DNA from: Caulobacter segnis
GTDB taxonomy: Bacteria > Pseudomonadota > Alphaproteobacteria > Caulobacterales > Caulobacteraceae
Direction: 5' to 3'
Length of the DNA stretch: 64,000 nucleotides
Assembly: GCF_029543125.1 (NCBI RefSeq)
Contig: NZ_JARQWW010000002.1
Coordinates: 1-64,000, forward strand
Program-made: the position numbers and the translations under genes
The notes under the pieces: generated by a model
What the model saw: only the letters and a program-made list of their open reading frames with translations
Told to the model about the DNA's origin: nothing
Databases searched by the model: none
Part shown: piece by piece, positions 8,327 to 17,757 of the stretch
How positions within the stretch are numbered: position 1 is the stretch's first letter
Layout: each line of letters begins with the position of its first letter

Positions 8327-9258
8327 CAGTTCGCCTTGGGAGCAGGAGCGGAAGCGGGAGCAGCGGCCGAAGCGGGTTCGCGCGGCGCGCCGGGAATATC
8401 GGGCTGGCTGGGCAGCAGGGTCTCGACCTTGGCCTTGGCGCGAAGCTTCTCCAGCAGGTCGCGGACCTGATCATAGGTCAGGAAGCGGACGATCTGCGGA
8501 CGGGCGGCCTCGATGGTGATCGGCTCCTCGGTGCGCTTGTCCTCGATCTTCACGATGGCGAAGCCGCCCTCGGTGGCGAAGGGGCCGACGATGGAGCCGA
8601 CCGCCACATCCTTCAGGGCGGCGGCATAGGCCTCGGGCATCACGTCCACGGTGAAATAGCCCAGGTCGCCGCCGTTGAAGCGGGTCGCGGCGTCGGTGGA
8701 GCGCTCCATGGCCAAAGCCTCGAACGAGGCGCCGGCGGACAGCAGCTTGCGCACGGCCTCGCCGTCCACCTGGCTCGGCACCAGGATCTGACGGGCCTTG
8801 ATCTCTTCCGAGCGCTTCGAGAGCTTGAGCTGCTCCTGATAGAGACCGCGGATGGCGTTGTCGGTGACCGCCTTCTCGACCACGCCTTCGACCAGCATGT
8901 CGCCCAGGATGCGCTCCCGGGCAGCGGCCAGGCGGCGTTGGGCGGCCGGGTGCTTGTCCAGCTTCTGCTTCAGGGCCTCGGCGGCCAGAAGCTTCTGGTC
9001 GACCACCTCGTCCAGCACGCGGCGGAACAGGTCGGACGACGGATCGAGGGGATCCCCCTCGCCGATCAGGCCTTGGGCCACGGCCTCGCGCTTCACGTCG
9101 CTGGTCCAGACCGGACTGCTGTCCACGCGCGCCACCACCTCGTCGCCCGGTTCGGGCGGCTTCTCGGTCCCGGCGTTTCGCCCGCAGGCGGCCAGAGCCA
9201 AGCACGCCGAAAGCACGGCGATCATCAGAAGGACGGGACGTTTTGCGGACAGGGTCAT
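8326..9258 (-). CDS. Parvulin-type peptidyl-prolyl isomerase lipoprotein (SurA/PrsA-like)
   Basis: About 310 residues. It begins with a lipoprotein signal (MTLSAKRPVLLMIAVLSACL, then the lipobox LAAC with acylated Cys). A SurA-N-like helical region follows, then a PpiC rotamase domain (ARQILVPSQVDGEA...GGDLGYFTVDVMPEAYAAAL). This predicts a periplasmic chaperone helping outer-membrane protein folding. I chose the ATG at 9258 because it has AAGGAG upstream and starts the signal peptide; an upstream extension of 34 codons runs into repeat DNA. It is coupled by a 1-base stop/start overlap to argJ. Confidence 0.85.
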   Translation of the reverse strand: MTLSAKRPVLLMIAVLSACLALAACGRNAGTEKPPEPGDEVVARVDSSPVWTSDVKREAVAQGLIGEGDPLDPSSDLFRRVLDEVVDQKLLAAEALKQKLDKHPAAQRRLAAARERILGDMLVEGVVEKAVTDNAIRGLYQEQLKLSKRSEEIKARQILVPSQVDGEAVRKLLSAGASFEALAMERSTDAATRFNGGDLGYFTVDVMPEAYAAALKDVAVGSIVGPFATEGGFAIVKIEDKRTEEPITIEAARPQIVRFLTYDQVRDLLEKLRAKAKVETLLPSQPDIPGAPREPASAAAPASAPAPKAN

Positions 9259-9312
9259 GAAGACTCCTTGCGGCTTCAAGGCTCCGTAACGCCAGTCGCG
9301 GACGGGCGCCAG

Positions 9313-9417
9313 TGCGTCCTTCGACTCGTCCGCTGACGCGGACGGCTCAGGATGACGCATTCAATGCAAAGACTTCGTCATCCTGAGCGGGAGCGCAGCG
9401 ACCAGTCGAAGGACGCA
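9313..9417. repeat. Nested long inverted repeat
   Basis: The outer arms TGCGTCCTTCGACT (9313-9326) and AGTCGAAGGACGCA (9404-9417) are a perfect 14-base inverted repeat. The inner arms CTCAGGATGACG (9346-9357) and CGTCATCCTGAG (9376-9387) are a perfect 12-base one. The whole element fills the gap between two leftward genes and looks like the widespread GTCATCCTGAG/CGAAGGA intergenic repeat seen in many bacteria. Confidence 0.75.
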
Positions 9418-9421
9418 GGGA

Positions 9422-11635
9422 TCAGCTCCCCGGCTTCAGCTTCCGCCCCAGGAACTCCAGATAGGTCTTCCAGACATGCAGCCCCTTGGACGGGCTGCGC
9501 ACGACGCTGTGGCGCTCGCCCGGATAGAGCATGGTCTCGAACGGCTGAGCCTGGGCCTGCATCTGGGCCATGATCCGGGTGGCGTTCTCGAAGATCACAT
9601 TGTCGTCGCTCATGCCGTGGACCAGCAGCAGGTCGCCGGACAGGGTCTTCAGGCGCGGACCGACTTCCGAGGCCTTGTAGCCGGCGGCGTTGTCCTGCGG
9701 CGTGCCCATGAAGCGCTCGGTGTAGTGCGTGTCATAAAGCGACCAGTCGGTGGGCGGCGCGCCGCTGATCCCCGCCGAGAAGCCGGAATTCGGCTCGGTC
9801 AGCAGCATCAGGGACATATAGCCGCCATAGGACCAGCCCACGACGCCGATCCGGGCCGGGTCCACGTAAGGCAGGGTCTTCAGGAAGTTCGCGCCGGCGA
9901 TCTGGTCCGCGACCTCCACCGTGCCCAGTTTGCGGTCCAGGGCGGTCTTGAACGCCACCGAACGGTTGACCGAGCCCCGGTTGTCCAGGCGGAAGACGAT
10001 GTAGCCGGCGTCGAGGAACAAGCGCTCGCGCGGCTCGTACCACTTGTTGGCCACGGTCTGGCTGGTGGGGCCGCCATAGACCAGCACCACCACCGGGTAC
10101 TTCTTCGACGCATCGAAGCCGGGCGGGGTGGTCATGCCGTAATAGAGGTCTTGGCCGTCGGCCGCCTTGATCGTGCCGAAGCTCGGAGCGCGATGCGTGT
10201 CCTTGAACGGCGCGTAGGGGTGCTTGTCGTCGAGGCGGTTCTCCTCGATCCAGCGGACCCGCTTGCCCTTGGCATCGTACAGAGCCGTCTGCGGCGGCGT
10301 GTTGGGGTCCGAATAGGTTCCGGCGAAGGCGCCGCCCGTCCAGGCCACGTCCACGACCCACCAGCCGCCGGCCGGGGTCAGGGCCTTGGGCGCGGCCGGC
10401 GCCTTGTAGCTGACCGAATAGAGCCGGCGTTCCAGCGGCGTGTCTATGGAGGCGGAGAACAGGGCCGCGCCCTTGGCCTCGTCCACACCCTCCAGCGCAT
10501 CCATGGGCCATTCGCCGTTCGTCACCTGACGGATCAGGCGGCCATCGGCGGCGTGCAGGTACAGGTGGCGGAAGCCGGACTTCTCCGACGACCACAGGAA
10601 TGTGCCGTCCGTCAGCGGCTTGAAGTCGTCCGTCAGCTCCACCCAGTGCGGCGAGGTCTCGCTGAGGATCACCTTGGCCGCGCCCGTGGCCGGATCAACG
10701 GCCAGCAGGTCCAGGCGCTTTTGGTCGCGGGTCTGGCGCTGGACGTACAGGGTCTTTCCGTCCTTGGACCAGTTCACCCGGGCGACATAGATGTCCTTGT
10801 CCGCGCCGAGATCGACCTTGACCTTCTCGCCGCTGGCCATGTCGTGGACATAGACCTCGACCACCGCGTTGGGACGGCCGGCGCGCGGATAGCGCTGGGC
10901 CACCGAGGTCGCGCCCGACGCGCCAATGTCCAGGCGGGGCACCACATCGACGCCGCTTTCATCCACGCGGGTCAGGGCGATTTTCTTCTCGTCCGGGGAC
11001 CACCAATAGCCGGTGTCGCGGTCCATCTCCTCCTGGGCGATGAACTCGGCCGTGGCCCAGGTCAGAGTGTCCTTGCCGTCCGTGGTCAGGGCCTGCTCGG
11101 CGCCGCCGGCCAGGGGCAGGACATAGAGGTTCTGCTCACGGACGAAGGAGACGTAGGTCCCCTTGGGCGACACCTTGCCGTCCACTTCGTCGCCCTTGGT
11201 CTCGGTCAGGCGGCGGACCTTGCCGCCGGCCGCCTCGGCCAGGAACAGGTCGCCGTCCACGGGCACCAGGATGAAACGGCCCTGCTCGTCCCAGTGATAT
11301 TCGACCACCCCGGTCTGGGCGATGCGCATCCGCTCGCGGCGGGCGACCTCCGCCTCGGACAGGGTCTTGCCCTCGGGCGACAGGGCCCGGGCGTCCACCA
11401 GGCGGTATGGCTCTCCCCCCTTCACGTCCACGGCCCACAGGTCGGTGACCTTCTGATCCTCGACCTTGGCCTTGCGGTAGGTGACGCGCTTGCCGTCCGG
11501 CGACAGGGCCACGCCCAGGGCCTTGGGCCCGTTCAGATCGGGATCGGCGAAGACCCGCTCCGGGGTCAGGATTTCGGCCTGTGCGGAGCCGGCGGCGAGC
11601 ATCGCGGCGAGGGCGACGGGAACAATCTGGCGCAT
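9422..11635 (-). CDS. Dipeptidyl peptidase IV family serine peptidase (S9B)
   Basis: A 737-residue protein with a cleavable signal peptide (MRQIVPVALAAMLAAGSAQA), so exported. A DPP4 beta-propeller domain containing the double-Glu-type segment ATAEFIAQEEMDR (substrate N-terminus recognition) precedes an alpha/beta-hydrolase domain. The catalytic triad is visible: Ser in GWSYGGYMS, Asp in HGMSDDNV and His in PGERHSV. It releases X-Pro dipeptides from peptides in the periplasm. Length is normal for the family. It stands alone. Confidence 0.92.
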   Translation of the reverse strand: MRQIVPVALAAMLAAGSAQAEILTPERVFADPDLNGPKALGVALSPDGKRVTYRKAKVEDQKVTDLWAVDVKGGEPYRLVDARALSPEGKTLSEAEVARRERMRIAQTGVVEYHWDEQGRFILVPVDGDLFLAEAAGGKVRRLTETKGDEVDGKVSPKGTYVSFVREQNLYVLPLAGGAEQALTTDGKDTLTWATAEFIAQEEMDRDTGYWWSPDEKKIALTRVDESGVDVVPRLDIGASGATSVAQRYPRAGRPNAVVEVYVHDMASGEKVKVDLGADKDIYVARVNWSKDGKTLYVQRQTRDQKRLDLLAVDPATGAAKVILSETSPHWVELTDDFKPLTDGTFLWSSEKSGFRHLYLHAADGRLIRQVTNGEWPMDALEGVDEAKGAALFSASIDTPLERRLYSVSYKAPAAPKALTPAGGWWVVDVAWTGGAFAGTYSDPNTPPQTALYDAKGKRVRWIEENRLDDKHPYAPFKDTHRAPSFGTIKAADGQDLYYGMTTPPGFDASKKYPVVVLVYGGPTSQTVANKWYEPRERLFLDAGYIVFRLDNRGSVNRSVAFKTALDRKLGTVEVADQIAGANFLKTLPYVDPARIGVVGWSYGGYMSLMLLTEPNSGFSAGISGAPPTDWSLYDTHYTERFMGTPQDNAAGYKASEVGPRLKTLSGDLLLVHGMSDDNVIFENATRIMAQMQAQAQPFETMLYPGERHSVVRSPSKGLHVWKTYLEFLGRKLKPGS

Positions 11636-11693
11636 TCAGCGTCTTTGGCGCGTCCCATGGGCCACGGTCAACGCCTAGATGCGCCCCCTCGCG

Positions 11694-11721
11694 TTGACAC
11701 TGGCTGGACCGCTGCTTAAGT
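11694..11721 (+). promoter_or_regulatory. Candidate secA promoter
   Basis: TTGACAC (11694-11700), then 13 bp, then GCTTAAGT (11714-11721). This fits the Caulobacter vegetative pattern reasonably well and leaves a leader of about 80 bases before secA. Pattern match only. Confidence 0.4.
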
Positions 11722-11809
11722 CTCCGGCGCGCTGAACGAGGCGGATTTTCCAGCGGTTTTAAAGGGCCGCAGCCTCGCTCCTACCGGTTTTCACGGAACA
11801 TTTCCCCGC

Positions 11810-14578
11810 ATGCTCGGCTTCGCCAAAAAGCTCTTCGGCTCCTCCAACGAACGCAAGGTGAAGGGCTATCAGGCCCGGGTCGCCAAGATCAACGCGCTGG
11901 AGCCTCAGTTCGAGGCCCTCAGCGACGCTGAGCTGGCCGGCAAGACGGCCGAGTTCAAGGAACGGGTCGAAAAGGGCGAATCCCTCGACGCGCTGCTGCC
12001 GGAAGCCTTCGCGGCGGTCCGCGAAGCGGCCAAGCGCGCCATCGGCCTGCGGCATTTCGACGTGCAGATGGTCGGCGGCATGGTCCTGCACGGCGGCGGC
12101 ATCGCCGAAATGCGGACCGGCGAAGGCAAGACCCTGGTCGGCACCCTGCCCGTCTATCTGAACGCGCTCAGCGGCAAGGGCGTCCACGTCATCACCGTGA
12201 ACGACTATCTCGCCACCCGCGACAGCGAGTGGATGGGCCGCGTCTACAAGTTCCTGGGCCTGTCGGTCGGCGTGATCGTCAACGGCCTGAGCCAGGGCCA
12301 GCGCCAGGCCGCCTATCGCAGCGACATCACCTACGGCACGAACAATGAGTTCGGCTTCGACTACCTGCGCGACAACCTCGTTTATGATGTGCGCGAGATG
12401 GTCCAGCGCGGCCACAACTTCGCGATCGTCGACGAAGTGGACTCGATCCTCATCGACGAAGCCCGCACGCCGCTGATCATCTCGGGCCCGACCGAGGACC
12501 GCAGCGAGCTGTACAAGACCATCGACCTCCTGGTGAAGGAGCTCATCAAGGACACGGCGACCTTCGACCACGACGAGAAGCAGCGCCAGGTCATCCTCAC
12601 CGAGGAAGGCCAGGAGCGCGTCGAGGAGATGCTGACCGAGGGCGGCCACCTGGCCGAGGACACGGCCGGCCTCTATGACGCCGCCAACGTCTCGCTGGTC
12701 CACCACGTGAACCAGGCCCTGCGCGCCAACGTCCTGTACACGCGCGACAAGGACTACATCGTCAAGGGCGGCGAAGTGGTCCTGATCGACGAATTCACGG
12801 GCCGTATGATGAGCGGCCGCCGCCTGTCGGAAGGGCTGCACCAGGCGATCGAGGCCAAGGAAGGCGCCGAGATCCAGCCCGAGAACCAGACCCTGGCCTC
12901 GGTGACGATCCAAAACTACTTCCGCCTCTATTCCAAGCTGTCGGGCATGACCGGCACCGCGGCCACCGAAGCCCAGGAATTCGGCGACATCTACAAGATG
13001 GACGTGGCCGAGATCCCGACCAACCGGGTGATCAAGCGCATCGACTTCGACGACGAGGTCTATCGCACCGAAGCCGAAAAGAACGCCGCCATCCTGAAGC
13101 AGGTCGAGGACTGCTATGTCCGCGGCCAGCCGATCCTGGTGGGCACCGCCTCGATCGAGAAGTCCGAACAGCTTTCCGAGCTGATGAACAAGCACAGCTT
13201 CGAAATCGACGGCAAGACGACCAAGGGCCTGCCGCACAACGTGCTGAACGCGCGCTATCACGAACAGGAAGCCCTGATCGTGGCCGACGCCGGCGTTCCG
13301 GGCGCTGTGACTATCGCCACCAACATGGCCGGCCGCGGCACCGACATCCAGCTGGGCGGCAACGTCGACCTGAAGGTCTCGCGCTGGCGTGAAGAGCAGG
13401 AAGGCCTGGGCATCGCCGTGACCGGCGAGGCCGAAGCCCAGCGCCGCGCCGAGATCGAGATCGAGATCAAGGACGACAAGCAGAAGGCGCTGGACGCCGG
13501 CGGCCTGTACGTTCTGGGCACCGAGCGCCACGAAAGCCGCCGCATCGACAACCAGCTGCGCGGCCGCACCGGCCGTCAGGGCGACCCCGGCACCTCGAAG
13601 TTCTTCCTGTCCTGCGAGGACGATCTGCTGCGCATCTTCGCCGGCGACCGTCTGGACGCGATCATGCGCACCTTCGGCGTTCAGGAGGGTGAGGCCATCA
13701 CCCACCCCTGGCTGAACCGCGCCATCGCCACGGCCCAGAAGAAGGTCGAGCAGCGCAACTACGAAATCCGCAAGAACCTCCTGAAGTACGACGACGTCGT
13801 CAACGACCAGCGCAAGGCCGTGTTCGAGCAGCGCCAGGAGTTCATGGAGGCCACCGACCTCTCCGAGATCGTCGGCGAGATGCGCGAGGACGTCATCGAC
13901 GACCTGATCTCGCGCCACCTGCCGCCCAAGGCCTATGCCGAGCAGTGGGACATTGAGGGCCTTGAGGAGCGCGTCGGCCACATCTTCGGCATGACCTTGC
14001 CGCTCAAGGAATGGGCCGCCGAGGAAGGCATCGCCAACGAGGAGATCCGTGAGCGTCTGGCTGCGGCGGTCAACGCCCGCGCCGCCGAGCGCGAGGCCCT
14101 GATCAGCCCCGAGCAGACGCGCCAGATCGAAAAGAACTTCCTGCTGCAGATGATCGATCTGCAGTGGCGCGAACACCTGATGCACCTGGACCATCTGCGC
14201 AACGTCATCGGCCTGCGCGGCTACGCCCAGCGTGATCCGCTCAACGAGTACAAGACCGAGGCCTTCTCGCTGTTCGAGAAGCTGCTGATCGACCTGCGCA
14301 CCAACACCACCCGTTGGCTGATGACGGTCGAGATCCAGATGGCCGACCCGACCCCGGAACCGACCCCGTCCGGCCTGATCGAGGTCCACATGGACCCGAT
14401 GACCGGCGAGAACGAACGCGCCGCGGCCATGTTCGGCGGCGCCCCGGGCGACAGCCAGGCCCGCGAGGCTCTGCCGGTCACCGCCCTGCCGGAAGGCTGG
14501 GACCGCACCAGCCGCAACGCCCCGTGCCCCTGCGGCTCGAACAAGAAGTTCAAGCACTGCCACGGCGCGCTGGTGTAA
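11810..14578 (+). CDS. secA: Preprotein translocase ATPase SecA
   Basis: A 922-residue protein, full length for the family. Walker A GEGKT is at 104-108, with the DEAD-motor elements [17 protein letters not shown], the IAG...[14 protein letters not shown] helicase region and [21 protein letters not shown]. The C-terminal zinc/SecB-binding motif [14 protein letters not shown] is just before the stop. It drives protein export through SecYEG at the inner membrane. A complete zinc finger implies interaction with SecB and phospholipid. It stands alone with its own promoter region and is followed by a palindromic repeat. Confidence 0.98.
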   Translation: MLGFAKKLFGSSNERKVKGYQARVAKINALEPQFEALSDAELAGKTAEFKERVEKGESLDALLPEAFAAVREAAKRAIGLRHFDVQMVGGMVLHGGGIAEMRTGEGKTLVGTLPVYLNALSGKGVHVITVNDYLATRDSEWMGRVYKFLGLSVGVIVNGLSQGQRQAAYRSDITYGTNNEFGFDYLRDNLVYDVREMVQRGHNFAIVDEVDSILIDEARTPLIISGPTEDRSELYKTIDLLVKELIKDTATFDHDEKQRQVILTEEGQERVEEMLTEGGHLAEDTAGLYDAANVSLVHHVNQALRANVLYTRDKDYIVKGGEVVLIDEFTGRMMSGRRLSEGLHQAIEAKEGAEIQPENQTLASVTIQNYFRLYSKLSGMTGTAATEAQEFGDIYKMDVAEIPTNRVIKRIDFDDEVYRTEAEKNAAILKQVEDCYVRGQPILVGTASIEKSEQLSELMNKHSFEIDGKTTKGLPHNVLNARYHEQEALIVADAGVPGAVTIATNMAGRGTDIQLGGNVDLKVSRWREEQEGLGIAVTGEAEAQRRAEIEIEIKDDKQKALDAGGLYVLGTERHESRRIDNQLRGRTGRQGDPGTSKFFLSCEDDLLRIFAGDRLDAIMRTFGVQEGEAITHPWLNRAIATAQKKVEQRNYEIRKNLLKYDDVVNDQRKAVFEQRQEFMEATDLSEIVGEMREDVIDDLISRHLPPKAYAEQWDIEGLEERVGHIFGMTLPLKEWAAEEGIANEEIRERLAAAVNARAAEREALISPEQTRQIEKNFLLQMIDLQWREHLMHLDHLRNVIGLRGYAQRDPLNEYKTEAFSLFEKLLIDLRTNTTRWLMTVEIQMADPTPEPTPSGLIEVHMDPMTGENERAAAMFGGAPGDSQAREALPVTALPEGWDRTSRNAPCPCGSNKKFKHCHGALV

Positions 14579-14582
14579 CGAC

Positions 14583-14715
14583 TCTCCTCCCCTGCGCAGC
14601 GGGGGAGGGGGACCGCCCGTAGGGTGGTGGAGGGGGCGACCGCCCACTCCGAACCTAGTCACGCCCCCTCCACCGCTTCGCGGTCCCCCTTCCCCGTTTC
14701 ACGAGGGAGGAGAAG
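14583..14715. repeat. Intergenic palindromic repeat, copy C
   Basis: A double element: CTCCTCCCCTGCGCAGCGGGGGAGG, then GGTGGTGGAGGGGGCG facing CGCCCCCTCCACCGCTTCGCGGTCCCCCTTCCCC. The two halves are inverted relative to each other and could pair as one large cruciform. It lies between secA and the TetR gene. Confidence 0.65.
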
Positions 14716-14730
14716 CTTCCCCAAGCTCTG

Positions 14731-14754
14731 GTTTATGCCGTAAACAAACGGCAT
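14731..14754 (+). promoter_or_regulatory. Nested palindromic operator over the TetR start
   Basis: GTTTA-TGCCG-TAAAC (14731-14745) is a perfect palindrome. It overlaps a second perfect one, ATGCCGT-N6-ACGGCAT (14735-14754), whose right arm includes the TetR start codon. This is the expected geometry for an autorepressor operator that blocks its own transcription. Confidence 0.55.
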
Positions 14755-15352
14755 GCCCCGCGTCCTCTCCAGCGCCGAGATCACCGACTTCCGCGAGCGC
14801 CTCTGCGCCGTGGCCGAGCGGCTGTTCGCCGAGCGCGGCGCCGAAGGGGTGACCCTGCGCCAGGTGGCGGCGGAGCTGGGGGTCAGCGCCATGACCCCCT
14901 ATCGCTACTTCAAGGACAAGGACGAGATTCTGGCCGCCGTGCGGACCAGCGCCTTCGAGCGGTTCGCCTCGGCCATGGAGGCCGCCTATGCGGGCACCAA
15001 GGGCGACGCCCGGGTGAAATCCCAGGCCGTGGCCGCCGCCTACATGACCTTCGCCACCGAAAGCCCGCAGGCCTATCGCCTGATGGTCGATATCGCCCAG
15101 CCCAACGAGGCGGACTATCCCGACCTGCTGGCGGCGGTGGAGCGGTCGCGCGCCACCATGACCGCCTATGTCCAGGGCCTGGTGGACGAAGGGGTGGTGG
15201 CCGGCGACCCCTACCAGATCGGCCTCGCCTTCTGGGCGGCCATGCATGGGGTCATGAGCCTGCGACTGGCCGGAAAGCTGCCGCAGGCGGACGAGGCGGC
15301 GGTGCGCGGCCTGATCTTTCACGCGCTGGGCAAGGGGCTTCGGCCAAGCTGA
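14753..15352 (+). CDS. TetR/AcrR family transcriptional regulator
   Basis: A 199-residue protein. The N-terminal helix-turn-helix (AERLFAERGAEGVTLRQVAAELGVSAMTPYRYFKDKDEILAAV) is typical of TetR. The C-terminal ligand-binding part is of the WHG/TetR_C-33 type (YRLMVDIAQP...FWAAMHGVMSLRLAGKL). The ligand is unknown. The start codon sits inside a perfect palindrome, suggesting autorepression and a very short or absent leader. The neighbours (secA and accA) do not reveal a target. Confidence 0.88.
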   Translation: MPRVLSSAEITDFRERLCAVAERLFAERGAEGVTLRQVAAELGVSAMTPYRYFKDKDEILAAVRTSAFERFASAMEAAYAGTKGDARVKSQAVAAAYMTFATESPQAYRLMVDIAQPNEADYPDLLAAVERSRATMTAYVQGLVDEGVVAGDPYQIGLAFWAAMHGVMSLRLAGKLPQADEAAVRGLIFHALGKGLRPS

Positions 15353-15439
15353 CGACAGCGTGAACCCTCGCGGCTTGCTCCGAAGCGCCGTCCCCCCTAG
15401 TTTCGGCGCCTTTCTTGGGGCGGAAGCGTTCAACACCCG

Positions 15440-16402
15440 ATGGCAGCGCATTATCTCGAATTCGAACGGCCGATCGCCGAGCTCGAATCCAAGATCGAAG
15501 AACTTTCCCGTCTCTCGGAGACGGCCGGCCCCGGCGCCTTTGACGCCGAGATCGAGGCCCTGCGCGCCCGCGCCGGCAAACTCCGGGCGGAGGCCTATTC
15601 CGGCCTGGACGCCTGGCAGAAGACCCAGGTCGCCCGCCATCCGCAGCGTCCGCACTTCGTCGATTACGTCGGCGCCCTGATCGAGGAGTTCGTGGAGCTC
15701 CGCGGCGACCGCAAGTTCGCTGACGACCAGGCCATTGTCGGCGGCCTTGGCCGTTTCCGCGGCACGCCCGTGGTCGTCATGGGCCACGAGAAGGGCCACG
15801 ACACCACCACCCGCCTGAAGCACAACTTCGGCATGGCCCGTCCGGAAGGCTACCGCAAGGCCGTGCGCCTGATGGACATGGCCGAGCGTTTCAACCTGCC
15901 GGTCATCAGCTTTGTGGACACCGCCGGCGCCTATCCGGGCATCGGGGCGGAAGAGCGCGGCCAGTCCGAGGCCATCGCCCGCTCCACCGAGCGCTGCCTG
16001 ACCCTGGGCACGCCGATGATCGCCACCATCGTGGGCGAAGGCGGCTCCGGCGGAGCCATCGCCATCGCCGGCGCCAACCGCGTGCTGATCCTTGAGCACT
16101 CGATCTATTCGGTGATCAGCCCCGAAGGCGCGGCCTCGATCCTGTGGCGCGACGGCGCCCGGGCCAAGGACGCCGCCGAGCAGATGAAGATCACCGCCCA
16201 GGACCTGATCAAGCTGGGCATCGTCGACCGCATCGTCGGCGAACCGGCAGGCGGCGCCCATTCGGACCCGGCCGCGGCGATCAAGGCCGTGGGCGACGCG
16301 GTGGAGGAAGAGCTGAACGCCCTGTCCGCCCTGTCCCCCGACCAACTGCGCGAGCAGCGGGCCGAGCGTTTCTACGCCATCGGCCGCAAGGGTCTGGCCT
16401 AG
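15440..16402 (+). CDS. accA: Acetyl-CoA carboxylase carboxyltransferase subunit alpha
   Basis: A 320-residue protein, normal AccA length. Visible signatures are the N-terminal coiled segment FERPIAELESKIEEL, GHEKGHDTTTRLKHNFGMARPEGYRKA, the oxyanion-hole region FVDTAGAYPGIGAEERGQSEAIA and GEGGSGGAIAI. With AccD it transfers the carboxyl group from biotin to acetyl-CoA, the committed step of fatty acid synthesis, in the cytosol. It is transcribed alone here; accD and the biotin components are not in the window. Confidence 0.97.
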   Translation: MAAHYLEFERPIAELESKIEELSRLSETAGPGAFDAEIEALRARAGKLRAEAYSGLDAWQKTQVARHPQRPHFVDYVGALIEEFVELRGDRKFADDQAIVGGLGRFRGTPVVVMGHEKGHDTTTRLKHNFGMARPEGYRKAVRLMDMAERFNLPVISFVDTAGAYPGIGAEERGQSEAIARSTERCLTLGTPMIATIVGEGGSGGAIAIAGANRVLILEHSIYSVISPEGAASILWRDGARAKDAAEQMKITAQDLIKLGIVDRIVGEPAGGAHSDPAAAIKAVGDAVEEELNALSALSPDQLREQRAERFYAIGRKGLA

Positions 16403-16516
16403 CCAGAAAGGCTGCGGCCCTCCTGGCGGCTTCAAGAAATTCTGACCGCGTCCGCCCCTTGGTCGGAGGCGGAAAACACATAGCTAAACGGCAACCGAAA
16501 CCGGAGCCGTTTCCAT

Positions 16517-17656
16517 ATGTCCACGCCCGCCCTCTTCACGCCCCTGACCCTGCGCGGCGTGACGCTGAAGAACCGCATCGCGGTCTCCCCGATGTGTCAA
16601 TATTCGGCGACGGACGGCGTGCCCAACGACTGGCATTTCGTGCATCTGGGCCGCTTCGCTATCGGCGGCGCCGGTCTGGTCATGGTCGAGGCCACCGCGG
16701 TGGAGCCCGAGGGCCGCATCAGCCACGGCTGCCTGGGCCTGTGGAATGACGAGCAGCAGGCCCAGATGGCCCGCATCGTCGCCTTCCTGAAGAGCCAGGG
16801 CGCCGTTCCCGCCATCCAGATCGGCCATGCCGGCCGTAAGGCCAGCACCCACCGCCCCTTCGAAGGCGGCGGCCCGATCACGGCCGAGAACGCCAAACCC
16901 GGTGAAGCCCCGTGGCGGACCGTGGCCCCCAGCGCCATCCCCTTCGCCGACGGCTACGCCACGCCGCACGCCCTGACCGTGGACGAAATCAAGGTCCTGA
17001 CCGGCAGGTTCGTGGACAGCGCCAAACGCGCCCTGGCCGCCGGCTTCGAGGTGCTGGAGATCCACGGCGCCCACGGCTACCTGCTGACCGAGTTCCTCTC
17101 GCCCATCTCCAACCAGCGCACCGACGAGTACGGCGGCGGCATCAACGGCCGCATGCGCTTCCTGCTGGAGACGGTGGAGGCGGTCCGCGCCGTTTGGCCG
17201 GCCGACAAGCCGCTGTTCGTGCGCCTGTCGACGGTGGACGGCACGCCGGGCGGCTGGGGCATTGAGGACAGCGTCGTCCTGGGCCGTGAGCTGAAGGCGC
17301 GCGGCGTGGACGTGGTGGACAGCTCCTCCGGCGGCCTCACCCCGTCCATGGAGGCGGCCAATAAGCCCGCGCCCCTGTACCAGACGCCCTATGCCGATCA
17401 GGTCCGCCGCGAGGCCGGGATCGCCACCATGGCGGTGGGCCTGATCACCCAGCCGCAGGAAGCCGAGGCGATCATCGCCGAAGGCCGCGCCGATCTGGTC
17501 GCCATCGGCCGGGCGTTCCTGGAGAATCCCAACTGGCCCCAGGACGCCAAGGCCGCCCTCGACCCCGAACACATCGGCGACGAAGCCTGGCCCGCCGCCA
17601 CCGGCTACGCGGTGAAGGCGATCAAGGGCATCAGGAAAAAGTTCGAGCTAGCCTGA
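16517..17656 (+). CDS. NADH:flavin oxidoreductase, old yellow enzyme (YqjM-like)
   Basis: A 379-residue TIM-barrel flavoprotein. Signatures are FTPLTLRGVTLKNRIAVSPM followed by CQYSA (FMN site, with the YqjM-type Cys), HAGRKAS, the active-site HGAHGYLLTEFLSPISNQRTDEYGG block, and VAIGRAFLENPNWP at the FMN phosphate. It reduces activated C=C bonds using NAD(P)H. The Cys after SPM and the length place it in the YqjM-like class rather than classical OYE. It stands alone and is convergent with the PhnD-like gene. Confidence 0.9.
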   Translation: MSTPALFTPLTLRGVTLKNRIAVSPMCQYSATDGVPNDWHFVHLGRFAIGGAGLVMVEATAVEPEGRISHGCLGLWNDEQQAQMARIVAFLKSQGAVPAIQIGHAGRKASTHRPFEGGGPITAENAKPGEAPWRTVAPSAIPFADGYATPHALTVDEIKVLTGRFVDSAKRALAAGFEVLEIHGAHGYLLTEFLSPISNQRTDEYGGGINGRMRFLLETVEAVRAVWPADKPLFVRLSTVDGTPGGWGIEDSVVLGRELKARGVDVVDSSSGGLTPSMEAANKPAPLYQTPYADQVRREAGIATMAVGLITQPQEAEAIIAEGRADLVAIGRAFLENPNWPQDAKAALDPEHIGDEAWPAATGYAVKAIKGIRKKFELA

Positions 17657-17671
17657 ACTCTCTAACTCCGC

Positions 17672-17752
17672 TCACCCCGGCGAAGGCCGGGGCCTAGATT
17701 CATCCAGAACCTCAGCAGGGCTTCACCTGGGTCCCGGCCTTCGCCGGGGTGA
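17672..17752. terminator. Bidirectional inverted repeat between convergent genes
   Basis: TCACCCCGGCGAAGGCCGGGGCC (17672-17694) faces GTCCCGGCCTTCGCCGGGGTGA (17731-17752). Each arm is itself a GGCGAAGGCC hairpin and together they pair. The placement between two convergent stops suits a bidirectional terminator. It is a second family of intergenic repeat. Confidence 0.65.
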
Positions 17753-17757
17753 ACGGC

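Noticed and set aside
7055-8470. Long plus-strand open frame across argJ
   Set aside because: Antisense to an ArgJ gene with complete motifs and translational coupling to the PPIase; composition is not protein-like.
11759-14662. A 967-codon open frame antisense to secA
   Set aside because: In very GC-rich DNA stop codons are rare on the opposite strand. The translation is low-complexity (QVD, GHV, LGL repeats) with no domain, while secA on the plus strand is complete.
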